Of a stretch of 32,348 bases of DNA, positions 1 through 7,600 are shown piece after piece. The notes beneath the pieces are model-generated. The model had not been told where the DNA came from and did no database searches. It was given only the letters and a program-made list of their open reading frames with translations. How positions within the stretch are numbered: position 1 is the first letter of the stretch; the number at the start of each line of letters is the position of its first letter. A program made the position numbers and the translations under genes. The DNA is taken from assembly GCA_903889905.1 (NCBI GenBank), contig CAISZI010000060.1:1-32348 (forward strand). The letters run 5' to 3'. This DNA comes from Candidatus Wirthbacteria bacterium (GTDB lineage: Bacteria > Patescibacteriota > CG2-30-54-11).

Positions 1-14
1 GGTCGACCGGCCAC

Positions 15-44
15 AGATGGGCGACCGCAAGGGTACGCCCCTAC
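15..44. repeat. GGGCG...CGCCCCTAC hairpin repeat, copy 1
   Basis: A short hairpin (GGGCG pairing with CGCCC) ends in CCCCTAC just upstream of argG. A near-identical unit lies at 28488-28514 just upstream of nadB, with looser relatives at 26438-26464 and 28388-28411. It is a dispersed intergenic repeat with no coding capacity. Confidence 0.6.
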
Positions 45-72
45 GGCAGCCTTATTATCAAAGGAGAATCCC

Positions 73-1290
73 ATGGACAAGAAAAGAGTGTTGATCGCGT
101 TTTCGGGTGGATTGGATACCAGTTTTAGTGTGCCGTTTTTGATGGAGAAGGGATATGAAGTCATCACCATGACGCTTAACTCGGGTGGTTTTACGCCTAC
201 AGAGATGGCCGAGATCGAAGCCAAGGCGCTGAAGCTGGGTAGCAAAAAACACATTGCCCTGGACGTGCAGCAGGAAATGTTTGAGCAAATGATTGGTTAT
301 CAGATTCAAGCCAATGGCTTGTTTGAGGGCAGTTACCCGCTGATGTGTTCGGACCGGTATCTGATAGCGGAAAAGTTGGCGGAATATGCCAAACTGGAAA
401 ATTGCACGGCGGTGGCGACCGGGAATACCGGACAAGGAAATGATCAGGTAAGAATTGATGTGACATTGGGTATCCTGGCACCGGAACTTGAAAACATTGC
501 ACCGATCCGGGATTGGGCGCTAAAACGGGAGGAAGAGAAGAAATACTTGATTGACCACGGCTTTGAGGTACCCGCCAAGCACTCGAATTACACCAAAAAC
601 CAGAATGTGCTGGGCGTGACGATTTCGGGATCGGAGATTGATCAATTGCAGGAACCCAAAGCAGAAGCATTTGAGTTGACCAAACAGACAGCCTCTGAGC
701 CAACTTATGTTGAGCTGGATTTTGAGGCCGGACTGCCGGTGGCGATGAATGGTAAGGCCATGGCGGGAGTAGAAATTTTGAAACAGCTCAATCGAATCGC
801 TGGCAGTTATGGTTTTGGTCGCAGTCGCTACATTGGAGACTGTATGGTGGGAATCAAAGGTGCGATCTGGTTTGAGGCACCGGGAATATTGACACTGATT
901 GCGGCGCACCGGGCGCTCGAACAACTGGTTTTGACGTGGAAGCAACAGGATCTCAAAGCCATCATCGACCGAGAGTGGGCGGAACTTGCCTATAATGGAT
1001 TGTTTGGGAGTCCACTTACGGAGGATTTGAAAGCATATCTTGAGCAAAATCAACAACGGGTAAGCGGCCACCTTAAAGTCAAAATCGAACCCAACCGTGT
1101 GAGCGTCGTCGAAATCTCCTCGCCTTATTCCCTGATCGATCGCAGCATCGCGGACTATGCGCAGACAGCGAGTTGGAATGGCGAGGAAGCCAAGGCGTTT
1201 ATCAAAATTTATGGGATGCAGACGTTGATTGCGAGTCGGAAGGGGAAAACTCTCCCTCAATCCCTTTCTTTGGTAAAGGGAGGGAAGTAA
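73..1290 (+). CDS. argG: argininosuccinate synthase
   Basis: ArgG joins citrulline and aspartate, using ATP, to give argininosuccinate in the cytoplasm, the penultimate step of arginine synthesis. The 405-residue product carries the pyrophosphatase-type ATP loop AFSGGLDTS at residues 9-17. It also has the family's TGxxGQGNDQVR segment near residue 116 and the GIKGAIWFEAP...AHRALE region near 260-285. Length is normal. The start is fixed by AAGGAG at 61-66, six bases before ATG. It heads a block with a GNAT-like gene, an M20 deacylase and argH. The last ~15 residues (KTLPQSLSLVKGGK) are encoded by a hairpin repeat at 1248-1288, so the native C-terminus was probably elsewhere. Identification is secure; only the tail is odd. 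Confidence 0.96.
   Translation: MDKKRVLIAFSGGLDTSFSVPFLMEKGYEVITMTLNSGGFTPTEMAEIEAKALKLGSKKHIALDVQQEMFEQMIGYQIQANGLFEGSYPLMCSDRYLIAEKLAEYAKLENCTAVATGNTGQGNDQVRIDVTLGILAPELENIAPIRDWALKREEEKKYLIDHGFEVPAKHSNYTKNQNVLGVTISGSEIDQLQEPKAEAFELTKQTASEPTYVELDFEAGLPVAMNGKAMAGVEILKQLNRIAGSYGFGRSRYIGDCMVGIKGAIWFEAPGILTLIAAHRALEQLVLTWKQQDLKAIIDREWAELAYNGLFGSPLTEDLKAYLEQNQQRVSGHLKVKIEPNRVSVVEISSPYSLIDRSIADYAQTASWNGEEAKAFIKIYGMQTLIASRKGKTLPQSLSLVKGGK
1248..1288. repeat. CTCTCCCT...AAAGGGAGGG hairpin repeat inside the argG 3' end
   Basis: TCCCTTT at 1261-1267 pairs with AAAGGGA at 1275-1281. The unit resembles the intergenic hairpins at 4861-4885 and 21126-21163 (C-rich arm, AAAGGG-type arm, then GGGAAG). Here it lies in frame and supplies the ArgG C-terminal tail and is followed directly by the stop codon. 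Confidence 0.5.
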
Positions 1291-1405
1291 GATGTCATTG
1301 CGAGGACTTTCTGAAGTCCGTGGCAATCTAGTTTCTTTAGTTGCTTGGATAGAAGCGATTGCCCCGCTGTGCGGGACTAAGACCGCACATGGCTCGCCAT
1401 GACAG
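1291..1405. repeat. GTCATTGCGAG palindromic element, copy A
   Basis: The element begins GATGTCATTGCGAGGA, runs through GGCAATCTAG, then returns through GATTGCC and CTCGCcATGACAG, forming an imperfect long inverted repeat. Copies B (3300-3410), C (31036-31128) and a half copy (26466-26498) share both arms. It fills almost all of the gap between argG and the next gene. The 3' arm of this copy has an extra stretch of about 20 bases. No ORF is inside, so it looks like a MITE-type passenger. Confidence 0.7.
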
Positions 1406-1438
1406 ATCAATAAATGAATTATTAAGAAGGATTAGAAA

Positions 1439-2230
1439 ATGCTTACCGATTTTTTGGGGAAATACAGTGACTTGCAGCTGGAGGCTTATGTGGTGGCCAA
1501 CCGCATGCATTGGGACAAGTTGAAAATCAACCTCAAGACGCTGCCGTATTCGATCCGGTTTGTGGATGCGGGCAGTTACCGGGGGCAGGATTTTGTGCGG
1601 GAAATGATTTCGCTAAACGAAAAAGCCTATGGCGTGGGTATGGCGGCGCCTTCGTGGACGTATGCCAATTTCGGGACGATCGGAGCTGGGGTTACCAGCG
1701 GATTTCTGTCACAGGGTGTACCGGTGAGCAAGTTCAATATCGTGGGCAATGCCATGGATCCCGAGATCGCACATGAGTGGACGCTTCTGGTGGATCCGGA
1801 TTTTCAGGGTAGAAGTCTGGCGTCGCTCACGGTAGCCTTTGCGTTGCAGATGGTCAGTGATAAGAAATATTTCACCTTTTTGACACAAACCGACAATAGC
1901 GCGATCAATACTTACCTCAAATTTCCCAAGCCACTACAGATTCTGGCCTATGGATTTGTGCATACCAAACGCAACAGCTTCATGTTCAAGACCGAGATTC
2001 CCCAGAATCCTTTTTCGAGCTTTTTGCAAAACCTGGCCAAGGAGTATTCACTGGAGGATTATCCTATTGTGAAAATGCTTCCCAAAGACGTCTCAATGTT
2101 CTGGGTGCCGGCACAAAATCACCAGTTGCTGCTCGATTTGAATGAGCAGATAATTACTGGCGGTAGTTTCAGCCTGCGGGGCAAAACGACCAAAGGGACG
2201 ACGACCTATCTACTCATTAGCCGGGACTAA
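1439..2230 (+). CDS. GNAT-like N-acyltransferase, possible arginine-pathway acetylase
   Basis: This 263-residue protein has one recognisable feature, VDPDFQGRSLASLTVAFAL at residues 118-136. It matches the acetyl-CoA pyrophosphate-binding loop and helix of GNAT proteins (V.P..QG.G/S...L). The remainder is not recognised, and there is no signal peptide or membrane segment. AAGGA at about 1426-1431 precedes the ATG. The gene lies between argG and an M20 deacylase, two bases from the latter, with argH beyond. An acetyltransferase paired with a deacylase inside an arginine block suggests an N-acetylation step, such as N-acetylglutamate synthase activity, but this is inferred from context only. 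An unrelated acyltransferase is possible. Confidence 0.6.
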   Translation: MLTDFLGKYSDLQLEAYVVANRMHWDKLKINLKTLPYSIRFVDAGSYRGQDFVREMISLNEKAYGVGMAAPSWTYANFGTIGAGVTSGFLSQGVPVSKFNIVGNAMDPEIAHEWTLLVDPDFQGRSLASLTVAFALQMVSDKKYFTFLTQTDNSAINTYLKFPKPLQILAYGFVHTKRNSFMFKTEIPQNPFSSFLQNLAKEYSLEDYPIVKMLPKDVSMFWVPAQNHQLLLDLNEQIITGGSFSLRGKTTKGTTTYLLISRD

Positions 2231-2232
2231 AT

Positions 2233-3297
2233 ATGATCATCGACACCTTGCGCGAACTGGTGAGCATGCCGTCCTTTGGTGGCAATGAAGTCTTGATTGC
2301 TGATTATCTGGTGGCCAAACTCCAGTCACACAAAACCCATCGCGTGGTGGTGCAGAATTATGCCGAAGGTGGGCGCAATGTGCTGATCCTTCCACCGGTA
2401 CCGAGGATCATTCTGGACGCGCATCTGGACACGGTTCCGCCGGGGAATCTGGAGAACTGGACCGCAAGCCCGTTTGCATTGGTGGAGAAGCAGGGGCAGC
2501 TGATTGGCCTGGGGGCGCTGGATGACAAAGTGAATATTGCCATAGCGCTGGAACTTTTTGAAACAATGGATTGCCATCAGGTCGGATTTGTTTTTTGTGG
2601 CGGCGAAGAAACAGCTGGCGATGGTCTGGCGTTTGCCTTGAAAAGTGGTCAAATTCCGGCTGTCGAACTGGCGATAGCGATGGAGCCAACCAATGCCCAG
2701 GTCATCACTGCGCACAAAGGCGTAGGGTGGGTGAAGTTGGTCTTCCGCGGCAAAGCTACGCATGCATCAACGCCGGAAAAAGGTGAAAATGCCATCGAAA
2801 AAGCACTGCGATTTGGAGAATATTTTTTGCATCACAAAAGCAGTTTGATCAAACAGCACGCATTGTTGGGCAGCAATTCCTTTAATCTGGGGACGATTAA
2901 TGGCGGAACCGTCCCCAACGTGGTGCCGGAGCGATGTGAAATGCAAATTGATATCAGAACGTTACCGGGACAAATCGAGGCGGATTTTGGGGCAATGTTT
3001 GAACAACTGGTGAAAGCAAGCGGCAGCGAGGCCGAAATTGTGACAGAGGCCTTTGCGCCCGCCATGGACTATTCCGGCAAGTCAAAATGGCTGAACAAAT
3101 TGCGGGATTTGAGCGGCAAAGAAACCAGCACGGTGACTTTTTGGTCGCATAGTGGATTTTATGAGGCGGCCGGAATTCCATCCTTGGTCTTTGGCCCGGG
3201 CGATATCCGGAGTGCGCATCAGCCCAATGAGCAAATCGCGGTGGCGGAGGCAGAAAGAGTGCTGGGGATTTGGAGGGAATTCTTTAAATATATCTAA
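2233..3297 (+). CDS. M20-family metallo-deacylase (ArgE/DapE/LysK-like)
   Basis: M20 enzymes are two-metal amidohydrolases that remove acyl groups from amino acids. Visible metal and catalytic residues include H64 and D66 in DAHLDTVP, D97/D98 in GLGALDDK, E125/E126 in CGGEE, E151, and a C-terminal His in GPGDIRSAHQPNE. The 354-residue length fits. The dimerisation (lid) domain would lie around residues 165-275, including H177 in ATHAST. The gene follows the GNAT-like gene by two bases, suggesting translational coupling, and sits between argG and argH. Candidate substrates are N-acetylornithine, N-acetylcitrulline (as in Xanthomonas-type pathways) or an acyl-lysine; sequence alone does not decide. 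No carbamoyltransferase is in the window. Confidence 0.85.
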   Translation: MIIDTLRELVSMPSFGGNEVLIADYLVAKLQSHKTHRVVVQNYAEGGRNVLILPPVPRIILDAHLDTVPPGNLENWTASPFALVEKQGQLIGLGALDDKVNIAIALELFETMDCHQVGFVFCGGEETAGDGLAFALKSGQIPAVELAIAMEPTNAQVITAHKGVGWVKLVFRGKATHASTPEKGENAIEKALRFGEYFLHHKSSLIKQHALLGSNSFNLGTINGGTVPNVVPERCEMQIDIRTLPGQIEADFGAMFEQLVKASGSEAEIVTEAFAPAMDYSGKSKWLNKLRDLSGKETSTVTFWSHSGFYEAAGIPSLVFGPGDIRSAHQPNEQIAVAEAERVLGIWREFFKYI

Positions 3298-3299
3298 AG

Positions 3300-3410
3300 A
3301 ATGTCATTGCGAGGAATCTTCGACGTGGCAATCTAGTTGTTTGAGCTTTTTGAATACTAGAGCCAATCAAGAACTTGATTGCCACGTTCCTGCGGTCCTC
3401 GCAATGACGG
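3300..3410. repeat. GTCATTGCGAG palindromic element, copy B
   Basis: ATGTCATTGCGAGGA at the left and TCCTCGCAATGACGG at the right are near-perfect inverted ends. The inner arms GTGGCAATCTAG and GATTGCCACG also pair. It occupies the gap between the M20 gene and argH, starting three bases after the stop codon. This is the cleanest copy of the family in the window. Confidence 0.75.
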
Positions 3411-3438
3411 CAAAAGGATTTAATAAAAAGGGAAAAAG

Positions 3439-4851
3439 ATGCCCGTCAACAAAGCCATCTGGGGCAGTGTCTATGAGAAGAAAACCCATCCTCTGGTGCT
3501 GAAACTGATTGCGAGTGGCGAACAAATGCAGCTGGATGCCATGTTGCTGGAGGATTATCTGCTGGAAACCACCGCCCATGTCACCATGCTCGGGAAGCAG
3601 GGCATCATCAAAGTCAGCGAAGCCAAAAAGTTGACCAAGACGCTTGGCGAAATAGGCAAGCAGGCAGCCAAGGGAATTTTTAGACTGGATGCCACGTTGG
3701 GTGACGTGCATGAAAATGTCGAACATTATTTGATCCAGACTTTGGGTGAGGTGGGCAAAAAGGTGCATACCGGTCGTAGTCGCAATGACCAGATTGAGAC
3801 GGATACGCGGCTCTTTTTGAAGCGTAAAGTCGAGGAGGTTCTCCAGCAATTGAAATTATTGCAGGCGGAACTGGTGAAATTTGCCAAGCAGCATGTCGAG
3901 ACACTGATGCCGGGGTACACACATCTGCAGGTGGCACAACCCATGACGGTTGGATTTTGGATGATGAGTTATTGCACCGCTTTGCAGCGTGATCGGGAGC
4001 GATTGCAGGAAAATTTGAAACGGATCAGTAAGTCTCCGCTGGGTGCTGGTGCTTCGTTTGGGGTCACGTATCCGATTGACCGCGAGCTGACGGCAGAATT
4101 GATGGGTTTTGCGGCGGTGGAACCCAATTGTCTGGACGCAATTTCGAACCGCGGAGAGCTAGTGGCAGAAACAATGTGGAATCTGGCGTTGGTGTTTACC
4201 CACTTGGGCAAACTGGCGAATGAGTTAATCTTGTTTAGTTCAGCTGAATTTGGTTTTTTTACGATCGGTGAGGAGTTTACAACGGGGAGCAGCATCATGC
4301 CTCAGAAGCGCAACCAGGATGCCCTGGAACTGATTCGTGCCAAAAGTGCGGTTTTGATTGCCGAGAGCGGCAAGGCGCTTAATCTGATGCGCAATTTGCC
4401 CTCTGGTTACAACCGCGATGCGCGCGAGACCAAGGTGTCACTCCAATATTTTGATGATTGCTTGCTTGGACTGGCGGTGATGACAGAATTGGTCAAAACG
4501 ATTCAACCGAATGCAGCCAAAATGCGGGAATCCATTGACCGTGGCTTTGCGCTCGCCACCGATCTGGCAGATGCACTGGTACGAGAAAAAGGTCTGGCCT
4601 TTCGGGATGCACACCGGGTCTCGGGTGGACTGGTCAAAAAAGCTTTACAGCAGAATAAAACCTTGAATGAGCTCGACACCAAGGAGATTGCCAGCGTGTT
4701 GAAGGAATTGGGGATGAAAACGTTGGCGGTGACATCAATTTGGATCGTAAAGTCCACCGATCCGTTTGAAGCAATAGGGCGGCGTTCGCATACAGGTGGC
4801 ACGGCGCCAAGCGCGGTGAGAAAGATGATTAAGGAGTGGGAGCGGGAGTAA
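3439..4851 (+). CDS. argH: argininosuccinate lyase
   Basis: ArgH cleaves argininosuccinate to arginine and fumarate. The 470-residue protein belongs to the fumarase/aspartase superfamily. HTGRSRNDQ begins at residue 110, and the superfamily signature GSSIMPQKRNQ begins at residue 283 with the flexible-loop serines. The usual N-terminal motif is present as IWGSVYEKK. The NQ after the signature lysine replaces the more common NP, which does not touch the catalytic Ser or Lys. A purine-rich AAAGGGAAAAAG lies just before ATG. It ends the arginine block and is followed by a hairpin repeat. Confidence 0.96.
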   Translation: MPVNKAIWGSVYEKKTHPLVLKLIASGEQMQLDAMLLEDYLLETTAHVTMLGKQGIIKVSEAKKLTKTLGEIGKQAAKGIFRLDATLGDVHENVEHYLIQTLGEVGKKVHTGRSRNDQIETDTRLFLKRKVEEVLQQLKLLQAELVKFAKQHVETLMPGYTHLQVAQPMTVGFWMMSYCTALQRDRERLQENLKRISKSPLGAGASFGVTYPIDRELTAELMGFAAVEPNCLDAISNRGELVAETMWNLALVFTHLGKLANELILFSSAEFGFFTIGEEFTTGSSIMPQKRNQDALELIRAKSAVLIAESGKALNLMRNLPSGYNRDARETKVSLQYFDDCLLGLAVMTELVKTIQPNAAKMRESIDRGFALATDLADALVREKGLAFRDAHRVSGGLVKKALQQNKTLNELDTKEIASVLKELGMKTLAVTSIWIVKSTDPFEAIGRRSHTGGTAPSAVRKMIKEWERE

Positions 4852-4854
4852 CGC

Positions 4855-4887
4855 CCCCTGCCCCCTCTTACTCTAAGTGGGGGTAAG
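4855..4887. repeat. C-rich/G-rich hairpin repeat after argH
   Basis: CCCCC at 4861-4865 and GGGGG at 4879-4883 form a bulged stem four bases after the argH stop. It resembles the units at 1248-1288 and 21126-21163. There is no U-run, so I treat it as a repeat rather than an intrinsic terminator, though it may protect the mRNA 3' end. Confidence 0.4.
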
Positions 4888-4935
4888 ATAGTTAAAATAA
4901 GCTTGAGAAAAAGCGGTAGTCAAAGCGGGATTGCG

Positions 4936-4944
4936 TGTTATAAT
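4936..4944 (+). promoter_or_regulatory. extended -10 promoter (TGTTATAAT)
   Basis: TG at 4936-4937, one base, then a perfect TATAAT at 4939-4944 forms an extended -10. No good -35 is seen at 16-18 bases. Transcription would start near 4951 and meet the terminator at 5001-5027, giving a product of about 75 nt. Confidence 0.45.
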
Positions 4945-4950
4945 AGTTAT

Positions 4951-5027
4951 CCAGTCCCAAACAAAGTTAGTGTCTCCCGAACTTCCGTCCACACAAAGAA
5001 GCCCCCACCTAAAAAGGGGGTTTTTTT
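4951..5027 (+). ncRNA. candidate short RNA between an extended -10 and a terminator
   Basis: The interval is bounded by an extended -10 box and a strong intrinsic terminator and contains no plausible ORF. I recognise no RNA family. It could equally be an attenuated leader of the downstream orphan gene whose terminator usually stops transcription. Existence is inferred only from the two signals. Confidence 0.22.
5001..5027 (+). terminator. intrinsic terminator
   Basis: CCCCC pairs with GGGGG (5016-5020) around the loop ACCTAAAAA, followed by seven T (5021-5027). This would stop transcripts from the arginine block and from the promoter at 4936-4944. Confidence 0.8.
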
Positions 5028-5028
5028 G

Positions 5029-5060
5029 TGGTATAATTTATTATTAAGGGTTAATAAATT
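5029..5060 (+). promoter_or_regulatory. extended -10 promoter with operator-like inverted repeat
   Basis: TGGTATAAT at 5029-5037 is an extended -10 with a perfect hexamer. A perfect 9-base inverted repeat, AATTTATTA (5035-5043) and TAATAAATT (5052-5060), overlaps the hexamer and the expected start near 5044. It could be a repressor operator or a 5' UTR hairpin for the gene at 5079. Confidence 0.5.
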
Positions 5061-5078
5061 ATTGCGACGGTAAACAAA

Positions 5079-6050
5079 ATGGGTACTGACGCACTGGGAG
5101 AGTGGCTGTCGGCAGCAAGTGTGCTATTGGATAATAGGGATGCGGCTGAAAGTGCGATAACACAAATGCGATTTCCGCAGCATGAGAATGCGGAGGGCAC
5201 GCTTGTTGATAATGATGATGTTGATAATGAATTGGATGGTACGGTTAGTCCGGATGACTATGAAACGGATGCAAGCTATAAACTTGGACCAATGACTTCG
5301 GAACAAAAAGAGCAGCTGGCGACGAGAAAAGCTAAAGCGTTGCAGGAGGGAAGTGCTGTTTGTCTGGTCGCTTTTGTGCATCCGCATGAGCGGTTCAATG
5401 AAGCAGCCCAACAGGAGCGGTTAACCACCCATCGAGTAAGATTGCAGGGGGAAAGTCCGGAAGTAATGCGGAAGATTGATCAACTTTGTCAGACGCGCCC
5501 TTTGACCGAGTGGGTAGGGGACGAACAAACTAAAATACACTCAAGCAGTGGAGGGTTGACGCGGTCAGCTGCAGAACTTTCCGGAGGGTTGCTGCAAAAT
5601 GATCCAGTCCTGTCTGTTGATTCATCAAGCAATTCGGCGGACAGCAGAGTTCCATGTTTTGGGTGGGATTATACAGGGAAGAACTCAAGCGGAAATAATG
5701 TTAAAACAACAATTGAGGTTACACAAGATGGAACCAGAATTACTTGTTATGGGGCAAACAGAGAGAAACCAGAGAGAATCCATTTAGTGATTGAAGGTGA
5801 TAGAATTGTTCAAATCAGGGAATGTTACGAATTAACCAGCGGGACGACACAATTTGAGCGTGTTTTAAATGCAGACACGATGACAGTCTCGATCAATGCT
5901 TATGAAGTGCTGGAAAATGGGAAAAGGAATTATCGTAATGATCAGGATTATCGAGTGTTTGATGTGGCGCAGATTTCAGCTGAAGATATTCAAGCTATCC
6001 TGCAGAGGGCTATTGCACAGGCATTGCCAGAAGCAATGAATAAAAAGTAA
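5079..6050 (+). CDS. hypothetical protein, acidic, no recognised family
   Basis: I do not recognise this 323-residue protein. It has no signal peptide or membrane segment. The first ~75 residues are acidic with Asp/Asn runs (NDDVDNELD), followed by a charged helical stretch around 75-130 and a Ser/Gly-rich linker near 155-190. From about 195 to 285 a probably beta-rich domain begins PCFGWDYTGKN and includes TIEVTQDGTRITCYG and HLVIEGDRIVQI, with a helical tail. Composition is more AT-rich than its neighbours. It has its own extended -10 promoter and an operator-like repeat, and a terminator isolates it from argH. The ribosome site before ATG 5079 is weak. A recently acquired or fast-evolving orphan gene is likely. 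Confidence 0.7.
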   Translation: MGTDALGEWLSAASVLLDNRDAAESAITQMRFPQHENAEGTLVDNDDVDNELDGTVSPDDYETDASYKLGPMTSEQKEQLATRKAKALQEGSAVCLVAFVHPHERFNEAAQQERLTTHRVRLQGESPEVMRKIDQLCQTRPLTEWVGDEQTKIHSSSGGLTRSAAELSGGLLQNDPVLSVDSSSNSADSRVPCFGWDYTGKNSSGNNVKTTIEVTQDGTRITCYGANREKPERIHLVIEGDRIVQIRECYELTSGTTQFERVLNADTMTVSINAYEVLENGKRNYRNDQDYRVFDVAQISAEDIQAILQRAIAQALPEAMNKK

Positions 6051-6076
6051 CAGTTTTTCATATTCAGTGTTAATTT

Positions 6077-7489
6077 TTACCCCACCAGCGCTTTTAGATT
6101 CACCCCATCATTGAAATCCACATTGGGGTTGGCTTTGAGGATTTGGAGTAATTCGACGCGGCGGCCTTCGTATTGTTCCTGGGTGTTGCCCTCAAACTTG
6201 ACGGTGATGTAGGGGCCGTTTTGGGAGGCGCGGATGATTTCCATCCACTCGGGCTTGTCGGCGCGGATGCCGTCGATGGTGACAAATTCGGCGTCGGGAT
6301 GCTTGCTTTGAATGACTTTGGAAAGTTCGTCGATGGTCTGCCACTTGATCGCGTCACTGCAGCCGAGTTTGATCTCGGGGCTGGAGATGTACTGGGGCAG
6401 GGAATCGAGGATTTCGGCCAGGGAACGGTCTTCGCTGCAAAGGAATTCCAGCAGCCGGAGCGAGGTAAAGGCGCCATCGTCGTGGCCGTAGAAGTTGTCG
6501 GTAAAGAAGAAGTGGCCGCTGAGCTCACCACCAAAGGGAGCGCGGACTTCCTTGAGTTTGGCTTTGATGAAACTGTGGCCGGTCTTCCACATGAAAGGTG
6601 TGCCGCCGGCGGTACGAATGACGTCGGTGACGAGCTTGGAACAAAGGGTGTTGTAAACAATCGTGGCGCCAGGCAGGTATTTGATGATGTCTTTGGCAAA
6701 GAGCGCTACCAGGACGTCGTTCCAGATGGGTTTGCCGTTGCCGTCGACGATACCCAGGCGGTCGCCGTCTTCGTCGTAGGCAAAGCCCATGTCGGCTTTT
6801 TCGGCCAGTACACGTCTGGCAAGGTTAGCCAGCACGCCTTCTTCGGTCGGGTCGGGTGTGCCATTAGGAAAATTGCCATCGGGCGTGGTGTTTTGTTCGA
6901 TTACTTCCACCCCGGCACGACGCAGGATAGTGGGTAAAAACGGCCCAGTTGAGCCGCTTACACTGTCCACGACGACTTTGAATTGCTTGGTGATGTTGAC
7001 GCGTTTGAGCAGGTCGCTGTAGTAAGCTTCCACCCAGCTGCGGTCTTCGGTCACCGTTCCCTTGCCGCTTACAAATTTGCCGGTTTTGATCAGGTTTTTG
7101 AGTTCAATGATTTCTTCTGTGCCCAATGTTGAGGAATAACCCAGCGCCAGTTTGCAACCGTTGTAGTTTTTGGGGTTGTGTGAGGCTGTGATGGTGGCGC
7201 CACCATTGGTTTTGTAATGATATTGGGAAAAGTACATGGTTTGTGACAAGCCCAGGCCAAGGTCAATGACATTGACGCCGGTGCTGGTCAGACCCTTGAT
7301 AAAGGCGGCTTGGTAGGCAGGGGTAGTCAAGCGGCAACCGCCGCCCACGACGGCGTGTTTGATGCGGCGCTGGGCAATGTAAGTACCATAGCCCTGGCCG
7401 AGTACGGACATGACTTCTTCGTTGAGATCCTTGCCCGCAACGCCACGGATATCATAGCCACGGAAGATGTGGTCTGGGATTGCAGTCAT
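6077..7489 (-). CDS. phosphomannomutase/phosphoglucomutase family protein
   Basis: This is an alpha-D-phosphohexomutase of 470 residues, interconverting hexose 6- and 1-phosphates to feed nucleotide-sugar synthesis for the cell envelope. Diagnostic sites in order: GYDIRG near residue 11; the phosphoserine loop TASHNP with Ser103; the metal loop DEDGDRLG at 239-246; and the sugar-binding loop GGELSGH at 321-327. The usual early GxDxR-type motif reads GGGCRLTTP. Start ATG at 7489 is preceded by AAGGA on the minus strand. It may be transcribed after the orphan gene at 7601-8026, with a hairpin repeat between. Specificity (mannose versus glucose) cannot be set from sequence, so no symbol is given. 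Confidence 0.93.
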   Translation of the reverse strand: MTAIPDHIFRGYDIRGVAGKDLNEEVMSVLGQGYGTYIAQRRIKHAVVGGGCRLTTPAYQAAFIKGLTSTGVNVIDLGLGLSQTMYFSQYHYKTNGGATITASHNPKNYNGCKLALGYSSTLGTEEIIELKNLIKTGKFVSGKGTVTEDRSWVEAYYSDLLKRVNITKQFKVVVDSVSGSTGPFLPTILRRAGVEVIEQNTTPDGNFPNGTPDPTEEGVLANLARRVLAEKADMGFAYDEDGDRLGIVDGNGKPIWNDVLVALFAKDIIKYLPGATIVYNTLCSKLVTDVIRTAGGTPFMWKTGHSFIKAKLKEVRAPFGGELSGHFFFTDNFYGHDDGAFTSLRLLEFLCSEDRSLAEILDSLPQYISSPEIKLGCSDAIKWQTIDELSKVIQSKHPDAEFVTIDGIRADKPEWMEIIRASQNGPYITVKFEGNTQEQYEGRRVELLQILKANPNVDFNDGVNLKALVG

Positions 7490-7532
7490 TTTTTTCCTTA
7501 TTAGAATAAGTAAAAAAAAGCATGGAACTGTG

Positions 7533-7596
7533 GGCAGGGAGCTTGGAGTGGGGGAAATCAGTTTACTCCATGCTCAAAGCTCCAAGCTCCCTGCTC
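7533..7596. repeat. GGGAGCTTGGAGT inverted repeat, intergenic copy
   Basis: GGCAGGGAGCTTGGAGT at 7533-7549 is mirrored by CTCCAAGCTCCCTGCTC at 7580-7596, giving a long hairpin between two minus-strand genes. The same sequence units occur as direct repeats inside mutL at 27530-27582. Confidence 0.7.
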
Positions 7597-7600
7597 GTCT

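Noticed and set aside
520-1410. A 296-codon open frame on the minus strand over argG
   Set aside because: It is antisense to a clearly conserved enzyme, has no family features, and its upstream end runs into a palindromic repeat.
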